A model generated the notes under the pieces. That model had not been told where the DNA came from. It was given only the letters and a program-made list of their open reading frames with translations, and did no database searches. Below, in pieces: positions 28,901 through 34,584 of a DNA stretch of 34,584 nt. The stretch comes from Candidatus Methanophagales archaeon (lineage in GTDB: Archaea > Halobacteriota > Syntropharchaeia > Alkanophagales > Methanospirareceae). Position numbers and translations under genes: made by a program. Each line of letters opens with the position of its first letter. The stretch's first letter is position 1. The DNA lies in the NCBI GenBank assembly GCA_030612835.1, contig JAUWND010000007.1, positions 1 through 34,584 of the forward strand. Direction: 5' to 3'.

Positions 28901-30697
28901 GCTGCGGATTTTTACGTTAAACTGTATGTGAACGAATCATATAATGCAACATACGATAAGCAGATTCCCGGTTTTCCCATGTCTGAACAAATTACTCGTC
29001 TTGAACCCGGAATAAGTAGCAAGATAGACTTCTCCTGGACGCCACAGGAAGAAGGTTTCTTTCGCGTGAAAGTGACGGTTGATGAGAATAATGATATTAC
29101 GGAAATAAGAGAAGAGAATAATGTTTTCCGTTGCTCCGATGAACTGAAAGTAGGAAAGCCGGGGTACAGGGCTAAAAACGATCCTTTAACCATTTATAAA
29201 CACGGCACGCTCAAAGGTGGAATCATATATGAACCTTATGCCCACTATGTTAGTCTGGAAGAGAAGACGAATACAAGTTATGATTATTCTAATGTATTTG
29301 GCATCGAGATACCACAAAAGGCAGAAATAGTGGTTGCACGCTTATATCTGTATCTCTGGGCAGACAAAGCGGATCGAGAACATCCCGGATTTCGTATTGG
29401 ATGCCTACCGGAAGTGAAGATAACATTTAATGGAGAAGAAATAAAGATGGGGCCAACAACATATGAGGACACTTCCGGTGCGACCGCGCAGAGTTATACT
29501 TATGCTACATCTTGCTACGATGTGACGTCCGCTTGCAATGGAAAGAAGTGGCGTGCCGAAGCACACATCACGAGAAAAGAACCCATGAGAGTTGGTATTA
29601 ATGGCATGGCGCTTCTTGTTGTATATCGGGATAGTGAGTCCATACTTACTTCATACTGGATTGGTGAGGGTAGTGATGTGCTAATGGCAAAGAACCTGAA
29701 TTTCCCTACCGGATTCGAGTTTGAAGAATGCACGCGGAAATGTGTGTTTGAGGATGTGGGCGATGCAGAAGTGGCAAATGCATCTCTTTTGACTGTATTG
29801 ACGCCTTACGTCTCTTATGATGCTACAAAACTACTCCCGGAAGCAGGAGGGGAAGGAGATTCACTTCGTTTTGGACGGCACGAGGTAGCTAATTTGATAG
29901 GTGATACTACAGGCCATTGGGCATACCGAAATTCAATAGCATTCACCGAAAACGAATGGGAATACGTAGATCTAAAGGATGGCACAAACATTGCGGAGAT
30001 ACAGAGCCGGGGGAATTATTTCGTATTGAAACATGCAATCCTGAAGGTGGAATACCTACCCGAACTCGTGGCACCCTACATACCGAAGAGCGTGGTAGTA
30101 GGACTGCCTATAACAGTGGAAATAGAAAACAAAGGTAAGAGTAACGCGGGAAAATTCAATGTCAGCTTCTATGTAGATGGATACCTGAAAGAGAAGAAGC
30201 AGTTTGGGGGGATACCAGGAGAAAGCAGAGAGGAGTGGACTTTGCCGTGGACACCGTACATGGTTGGACAACTTGCGAGATTGAACATATCCGTGGATTG
30301 CGATAATGATGTACGCGAATTGAACGAGAATAATAACAATGTCTCTCAGCTCGTCGCAGTCGTGGATATGCTACCGCTACTACCAGAAGAAGGAGGCTCA
30401 TCTTCAAGTGCATGGAGAAGAGGCTCAGGTCCTGGCGAAGGAACAGGCGAAGGTCGGGGTGCAGGCACAACAGTAGGTACCGCGGGAAAAACAGTAACGG
30501 GTGGAAAAGGTGGAAAGACAATTACCGGTCGGTTGATGAAAGGTACGGTAGCGCGAAGTGAAGAGCAGGGCGGAGGAGGCAAAGTGAAGTTCTCTATACT
30601 TGCGCTTTTGATGCGGCTTGCGATGATAGCAGTGGCTGTTGTTCTCTTTTATGTCGGGTGCTTGTGGGGGAGACGGTGGCATAGAAATATACAGTGA
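22931..30697 (+). CDS. Giant membrane-anchored surface protein: multiple CARDB domains with CUB-like insertions, DUF3344-type domain, Gly-rich linker and C-terminal TM anchor
   Basis: The ORF track starts at 22856; MNDKKMNNRGLGTFLVIMVCLVSMMSPAMTQ at 22931 is the likely start and overlaps the upstream stop. C-terminus GEGTGEGRGAG...KVKFSILALLMRLAMIAVAVVLFYVGCLWGRRWHRNIQ. Confidence 0.85.
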   Translation: MNDKKMNNRGLGTFLVIMVCLVSMMSPAMTQPSIPMFNNASTATNGETDDFSEPITLFAPSSPVPDTEGALRTFNITTDQPVNVSLLLNGTEVFSQSSVTNSTYTNTNVIKALDNGTQTLNESDNSLTDLAVTSIELETGCGASEHPCYRYAGYALNVTAIIANLGEANASNFVLNFYDDDTIFNETEVRHLQAGSSCIVNASWDLSDADIGVHSITVEVEPCNNSDSNLTNNINHLEGVGIANPWAINMTVPVTPVKEGDNVSIYVGIRNKGPLSANLSLNFSCLDSYENRILFDTKSLRVDANSTNYTDATWDARPLFIGPPDNISTTRTIVVEEAKADLHTRKEIEVMPHSNLTITAVTINPFNETANVVTFTINNNDSETANATLWLYDVNTTAHEISYSSMPELLLTSYPGALSMSVYFVDKITYYEAGPGCWYEVYDMNNTIIMNERRSSSTKKREERGNIWSNWGAGDTITLKYYRIEATVEPVALLKCMPLTLNASETKKFAIPYELSQPGVHTLWLVLSNGNNAFTTVGGTDLAVNLSVNETVLDGDQLNITAMIKNLESINATNFCVRFYIDSSIIHEESIPYLSGVEYPDNSTSIYVSWNATTWNAGKGKDVFNHIIKVEIDSCENIDNYASNNEEERIVHVYNDFAVTCLNISHDLSIGESAAINSTILYLGNRSRSANVSFYVKKSEDIKRLISSSIISFDDSGGSVTNWTAKIDNSTNLCARVTDVTTNWTVDVSGNCTITVEVEPGWDVNKTNNKMSITREIIAPDFVLDDLRIEPKSSIEGNTTNISVTANNTGGIARATNIAFYDCFRKPSDYYISMFMNPTEYGIKTTSIGFNKNDTLAMRLYVKFTSYGEYLHLYDSKGRLMATYNESFSGWTPWIRGNRIDVELEKPKGSSSSTKVTIYQYDYLMSEDEIVSRPVVINTTDARNITVNWSASPAGEHCIVAIIDPEDAIPEINETNNVQMNFCLVQGPDLIVSDIKLLNISDGTELNAASISAGEHVNICANVSNIGVLPAYNFNVSFFIDELCVGTATHVNVAPNESTHVSTCWNTTVGNYNVIVMVDSGNDVTEMNESNNSGEICVKVLGADLAVDIAFKTSTDGDKVMVTANATVTNQGVSPANNFYSFLFVGQYKNERGYELIPSYYGADDVYKGVRWVNRSYAGANCICVHVNATEHLEKGEKVYRVKKGDIKIYDRRGEEVAKPTEPCCIPVMGDTVNVSVLHGEGQGVEIFFYPGEIRTKNRSLGVDDKFNLLLVEAVGKGIYTACVDADTEGEVPEHDEHNNQQVKQLKVLPDFIVSNISISGNGTGLNETNEGSTVFINASITNSGLISGVTDADVFALHDWVGLSPRFELSPYGYPYGYGYVISHPDADAIKIHFKSLNITTKNAPCIENRGFVYIRDKTGKIVELWGENRRGPANSSWITGDTAYVYAPTKCGDITASNVVIDRYQWTNRIANISRVELQAKETKNYTVVWTPADAGPYAIQMIIDPENNEAEMNESNNDLNKSFYLMPDEDPAVVDITFYPQPPVPKNSPVNITAQIVNNGNRTSNFSVDLWALKEENYDYETAHPTDDFNETIVTYPEANWTGILFAEIRLDEGSIRRRMKVDDLYKSTSAYFYSFNGKNMEVWTKGNTTKIEMLPFNSVNYNDRETTKADGGRKVWGCNINKIAHKIILNHTSVSLGPGNTTNVTGILPHVRAGNGSISYKIYAVVDMDNVLWELNESNNELSKPLNAEIPDLMISNITCDAQPKAEIKNIGSAPAENVSVRFIRDVYTGDMAYPPYKVENDGFFSISQKDAKVMRVHFDYLYMDEDKNGSLRIGNGTSWEDYKKDSPKGFWSSWVNVDSEGDFVTHPITLILNKGRYEIDRYEYGVDKPDKPFTVYPGAKRSVQVPFTAENEIYNLTVLVDPENRVKESDEGNNEEKKIMGPDLTFAFQEIMFLNKKGNEVGSDKLIARESHTIRVNVKNAGCVAAADFYVKLYVNESYNATYDKQIPGFPMSEQITRLEPGISSKIDFSWTPQEEGFFRVKVTVDENNDITEIREENNVFRCSDELKVGKPGYRAKNDPLTIYKHGTLKGGIIYEPYAHYVSLEEKTNTSYDYSNVFGIEIPQKAEIVVARLYLYLWADKADREHPGFRIGCLPEVKITFNGEEIKMGPTTYEDTSGATAQSYTYATSCYDVTSACNGKKWRAEAHITRKEPMRVGINGMALLVVYRDSESILTSYWIGEGSDVLMAKNLNFPTGFEFEECTRKCVFEDVGDAEVANASLLTVLTPYVSYDATKLLPEAGGEGDSLRFGRHEVANLIGDTTGHWAYRNSIAFTENEWEYVDLKDGTNIAEIQSRGNYFVLKHAILKVEYLPELVAPYIPKSVVVGLPITVEIENKGKSNAGKFNVSFYVDGYLKEKKQFGGIPGESREEWTLPWTPYMVGQLARLNISVDCDNDVRELNENNNNVSQLVAVVDMLPLLPEEGGSSSSAWRRGSGPGEGTGEGRGAGTTVGTAGKTVTGGKGGKTITGRLMKGTVARSEEQGGGGKVKFSILALLMRLAMIAVAVVLFYVGCLWGRRWHRNIQ

Positions 30698-30698
30698 A

Positions 30699-33254
30699 CT
30701 ATTTCACTATCCTCCAGAACATGTCTAGCTCTTCCGTTCTGTTAATGAGCAGTTCCGCTGCGGCTTTTGCATCGCTGTCTGTCACGCCGGAAGCCAAGAA
30801 TATCACCGGTCCGGGAACGTTCCAGGAATAGAACATGCCGAGCTCGCCGTTATCGTATGGGTTGTCGAATGCTTCAACTACGCCGCCACAATCGTACTCT
30901 GCATCATCATAGTCGTCAATCATCTTTCCCGCATCAAAATAAACAACCATACCAAAGTATTCGTGGTAGCTGTTAATTCCATACGCAGGATCAGATATTA
31001 TGTCATTTTCCGTGTACTTTCCGAGCAGTATCAGATTGTTTGTTTTCCGCTTCTCCGATGAGGTCACATTAGAATCTATATCTATGTCTATCTTTTCGTC
31101 TGGCACGCCACGTGAAACAAGCTTGTTACTGATATTATTCGCTATGCCCAAGTATTCCGACGATTCCGCGGGATAAACGATGGTCGTATTCCATTCTGAG
31201 CCCCAGTAGCCATGCGTAAATGGTTCGGGATAGAGGTCATTATAGCTCTGCACCGTGCAAGGTGGTGTAAAACTCTCGGTTGCACCATAGATTTGTTTCT
31301 GGAAGTCCCAGTGCATTGTATCTCCATCAGTCAATGGATATTCACCGCATAATATGTTGTTGGGCACGTATCTGCCGTTCATGTATAGATACCAGTAAAT
31401 TTTTTCCGCCATGTCCTGATCCAGTCCATCAATTCCGTAGACGAATGTTGTTCCGGACGCAATATATGGATTTTTGACATAAGCCACGGAGTTAATAACG
31501 TCCCACGGCGTTGTATTACCAGGCACTAGCTTAACGACGTCAAACATCTCTACATCTGTAAAGTCTGATTCCTTTCCATTGTATGTTGAGGTATCGCCAT
31601 AATGATGTGTATCCCTTAGCCTTACTTCTATTACCGTGAATGGTTTGGCAGCTTCATTGTTGGTCTCATTAGACTCGGTGATTGCGCCGTTTGCATCAAG
31701 AACCACCTTTACAGCATAAGGTCCTCCTTTGGCTGCATCATATTCAAACGATGTCTCCTTAATCGCCTTTGCATCTATGGAGATTACTGTGTTATTCTCC
31801 TGCACGCTATTAACGAAAAGACCAACATCAAAGTTACTTGCATCTTTGGTTCCATTGTTCATTATATTTACCTGAATGGTTGTCCTATTATTTGCGGTAT
31901 GCCATGCAAAAGAAGGCAGGAATGTTATATCTGTCGGCGAGATAACGAGGTCTGCCGGCCCTTCCACAAGCACTTCTATATTCTTAGACAGGATATTGTT
32001 CGCTTCATCGGTTTCGTTTACCTCGTTAAAGGCATCCGCAGTCACTTCAAGTGTGTAAGTTCCTGAATCCGTGGGAGTCCATGTGAACTGCACTTCTTTG
32101 CTTGCTCCGGCATCAAGACGGGGAACCGGTAGTGTGCCTATTAGAGTAGTCTCTGCGTGCAGTGTTACATTCGACTCAGTAGCAGTTCCGCTGCCTATGT
32201 TCTTTACCGTAGCATTGAGATTATAAGTGTGGTTGGCGACAACGGCAAGTGTGTAGTTATAATAAGGTAAGAAAGGTTTTTCTATCTTCTCAACCATAAG
32301 GTTGGGTTTCGATTCCCGGCTGAGTACTAACACCAGATTTAACCAGTGAACATAGCTATCGCCATCACGCCAGTACTTTGCATAGTTATTACTTGTGTTT
32401 AAATAGTCAACAGAAGCATTCTTCACCTCAATAATCTTGAAGTCAAAATAATTGCCCTGCTCATAGTTCGTGCAGCCTTCACAAAGCATGACGTCGTTGA
32501 ACCATAACGTATCGGTATCGTACATATCTCCTGTTAGCCACGTGCTATAAAACACCGCATTTGGCCAATCATCCGGATTTATTGTTCCTTTGAAATACGC
32601 ATAGCCATAGTCCTTGGCAGGGTATCCGGAAGTGGCATAGGCTAATGCATCATGCCCCTGCACGACCCAGTATCGAGTTTCATCCATACCCTCTTTTTCG
32701 TATACCACAATCAGCTCGATCATGCCCACACGACCATCAAAACCCGAGCTTATCTTGCCCGTGACTGCTGTTGCGTTAATAGTGCCCGGTGTAACAAGGT
32801 CAATTACATCATACCACACGATGTGTACGCCATGTGACGTACTCCAGACCTGGTTATTACACTCAGAACCAACATCATCATGGCCGAGAAGCGTTATGTT
32901 CCCTAAACCATGTCCAGTGAAGCTTGTATTCACCCATCCGTGATAGTTCTCTGTTCCGCCCCAAACATGCACGTAGAGGTGTGCAAATCGCACATTATCA
33001 TAGGCAGGCACGTTAAATACTTGTGTGTACGGCTCGCCCGTAATTGGACCTTTACCAGTCAAGCCGTGACCGGCATCAACATAAACGCCGCCAATTACTG
33101 TGCCGTTTGCAACCGTACCATTGTGATACAGCGGGTGCTCCTCGCCCAGCATCGGGAAACCATACCAGTTGTAACATGCGAAAGCAGACGCGCAAAAAAG
33201 CAAACACGCAAATACTGTTATTGTTACAACAGTCGCCAGTCCTTTCTTCTTCAT
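30699..33254 (-). CDS. Secreted DUF3344-type + CARDB x2 + DUF4430-like + possible S-layer-type C-terminal domain protein (851 aa)
   Basis: Signal peptide; CARDB YTLEVTADAFNEVNETDEANN; DUF4430-like TPWDVINSVAYV...TTFVYGIDGLDQDMAEKIYWYLYMNGRYVPNNILCGEYPLTDGDTMHWDF; C-terminal TNNLILLGKYTENDII...VIFLASGVTDSDAKAAAELL. Confidence 0.8.
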   Translation of the reverse strand: MKKKGLATVVTITVFACLLFCASAFACYNWYGFPMLGEEHPLYHNGTVANGTVIGGVYVDAGHGLTGKGPITGEPYTQVFNVPAYDNVRFAHLYVHVWGGTENYHGWVNTSFTGHGLGNITLLGHDDVGSECNNQVWSTSHGVHIVWYDVIDLVTPGTINATAVTGKISSGFDGRVGMIELIVVYEKEGMDETRYWVVQGHDALAYATSGYPAKDYGYAYFKGTINPDDWPNAVFYSTWLTGDMYDTDTLWFNDVMLCEGCTNYEQGNYFDFKIIEVKNASVDYLNTSNNYAKYWRDGDSYVHWLNLVLVLSRESKPNLMVEKIEKPFLPYYNYTLAVVANHTYNLNATVKNIGSGTATESNVTLHAETTLIGTLPVPRLDAGASKEVQFTWTPTDSGTYTLEVTADAFNEVNETDEANNILSKNIEVLVEGPADLVISPTDITFLPSFAWHTANNRTTIQVNIMNNGTKDASNFDVGLFVNSVQENNTVISIDAKAIKETSFEYDAAKGGPYAVKVVLDANGAITESNETNNEAAKPFTVIEVRLRDTHHYGDTSTYNGKESDFTDVEMFDVVKLVPGNTTPWDVINSVAYVKNPYIASGTTFVYGIDGLDQDMAEKIYWYLYMNGRYVPNNILCGEYPLTDGDTMHWDFQKQIYGATESFTPPCTVQSYNDLYPEPFTHGYWGSEWNTTIVYPAESSEYLGIANNISNKLVSRGVPDEKIDIDIDSNVTSSEKRKTNNLILLGKYTENDIISDPAYGINSYHEYFGMVVYFDAGKMIDDYDDAEYDCGGVVEAFDNPYDNGELGMFYSWNVPGPVIFLASGVTDSDAKAAAELLINRTEELDMFWRIVK

Positions 33255-33290
33255 TTTTATATTATCTTCAAAATTTTATTTCGGGTAGAA

Positions 33291-33302
33291 AATTTATATA
33301 GC
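33291..33302 (-). promoter_or_regulatory. TATA-like box for the 851 aa gene
   Basis: Minus strand GCTATATAAATTTTC, about 40 nt upstream of the ATG at 33254. Confidence 0.45.
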
Positions 33303-33643
33303 GCCTTCCTCGTCCCGGCGCTTTTTCGCCTTTCTTCCTCCCCTTTTTTTAGTGTCTTATCCATACCCTACTCTTACTTCCTATTTAAAGAATAACACAA
33401 TATAATTATAATAATGTTGATGTTAATAAGGTCATTTTCGGTTTTTTTCGGTTGCTAAATGTCAAACACTTTTTAATATAATTATTAAATTGAGACAGTG
33501 GAATTAACATTAAAGACTCCTCATCGCGCTAAAATTAGTGCCCCTTACACTTAATCTTAACACTCATTTGAACCAACTACCATATCTGCAATTGCTCAAT
33601 ATATACTGGTATGAATTCTAAGCACAAACTAAAATCAATTATT

Positions 33644-33699
33644 GACACAGATTAACACTGATTAACGCAGAAAAAATTAAATCCGTGTAAATCTGCGTC
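33644..33699. repeat. 56-bp imperfect palindromic element
   Basis: GACACAGATTAACACTGATT...(loop)...AATCCGTGTAAATCTGCGTC; the arms are imperfect reverse complements. Confidence 0.65.
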
Positions 33700-33812
33700 C
33701 TAAATTAAATTTATAGGTAGAAGGTATACATTATATACAACAAAAAAGGGAAAAAAAAGTAGGGGGTTGAAACACCTACCAGTTTTAAAGCTCTCTCTTC
33801 TCGTTTATCCCA

Positions 33813-34584
33813 CTATGGCTTCAGGTCCAGGATCAAGATCGCATTGCACACATTAAGAAAGCCATCTTCACCTCGGCTGTATCCGGCCTCGTTTCCTGAT
33901 TGTGCTACATAAGGGAACTCCCTGTAAATAATTTACCAATTTTGATAATTATCATAGACACAGATTTCACGGATTTACACAGATGCTACTGTCTTGATTA
34001 TTAAGTTTTTACGGGTCGAATAAAAATTAAAAAAGCAATACGCTACTTTAAATCTGTGTTAATCTGCGTTAATCTGTGTCTTAAAAATCATTGAAAAATG
34101 GTACAGTTCTGGTAAATTATTATTCGTGAGTTCCCTAACCTGTCACATTCCTGGTACTAAGCTCAAAATCATTGCCATCCACCATGCTTGTGTTAAGTTT
34201 CTGACCGTTAAACGCCAGGCAATTAGCGCAAGATGGCTCGTAAGCTGTTAGATGCACCATCGTTATCTCCGCCTTCGTACACCACCACCAGGACAATACC
34301 GTATACCCGGCCATCAAAGTCACCAACAGTCGTATTAATCTTTGTCGTAGTTGCGGTATTTTCTGCGCCCGCACTGACTAAATCAGTTACATTGTAGTAT
34401 ATCCAATTCTTGCCATTTCCACTGCACCACACATTAGAATTCACGTCATTCGCACCCTGTAAATGTATTGGTCCAAGTCCATTGCTGTCGTCGCCGCCGT
34501 TGAACGTGACACCTACCAAACCTTCATACTTTTCTGTGGCATCCCATATACCGGTGTATAAACGTGCCCAGTTAACGGTGCCAT
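33813..34584 (-). pseudogene. DUF3344-type surface protein gene, degenerate: internal deletion plus MITE insertion; 5' end beyond the right edge
   Basis: Upstream part reads GTVNWARLYTGIW...VVVYEGGD, then frame-shifts to AEITMVHLTAYEPSCANCLAFNGQKLNTSMVDGNDFELSTRNVT. After the inserted element the C-terminus resumes as FPYVAQSGNEAGYSRGEDGFLNVCNAILILDLKP*. Aligns to the 2627-4737 copy. Confidence 0.75.
33913..34135. mobile_element. 223-bp MITE-like element with ~26-bp imperfect TIRs and TAA flanks
   Basis: Left end GGGAACTCCCTGTAAATAATTTACCA; reverse complement of right end GGGAACTCACGAATAATAATTTACCA; TAA at 33910-33912 and 34136-34138; interrupts a coding sequence; no internal ORF. Confidence 0.72.

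Noticed and set aside
33913-34135. Intact insertion sequence
   Set aside because: Only ~223 bp and no transposase ORF, so called as a non-autonomous element.

Overview
A ~34.6 kb archaeal-looking accessory region made almost entirely of paralogous secreted surface proteins built from CARDB and DUF3344-type modules. They look like Methanosarcinales or ANME-type proteins; the lineage is an inference only. Most genes lie on the minus strand: a tandem pair (a left-edge partial plus 626 aa), a frameshifted 622 aa copy, and proteins of 1885, 774, 430 (seven-repeat propeller-like), 1379 and 851 aa (with a DUF4430-like domain). Against this, one plus-strand cluster at 20.1-30.7 kb encodes an ExbB/TolQ/MotA-like channel protein, a DUF2149/ExbD-like single-TM protein, a 513 aa CARDB+DUF3344 protein and a 2613 aa membrane-anchored protein. 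In the 2613 aa protein, CARDB domains appear interrupted by six CUB-like insertions. I propose this cluster as the candidate undescribed system: an ion-driven motor pair next to a giant anchored exoprotein. The region is also a recombination and decay hotspot. It has near-identical duplicated 5' leaders and N-terminal modules, a leader ORF whose fusion to the main gene depends on one A in a homopolymer, several pseudogenes, a 223-bp non-autonomous MITE-like element, and dispersed ACACAGATTnACACnGATT inverted-repeat elements. A TAGA microsatellite lies upstream of a nucleotidyltransferase remnant that lacks its catalytic core. I saw no rRNA, tRNA, CRISPR array or transposase. No computation was run; all similarities are by eye.
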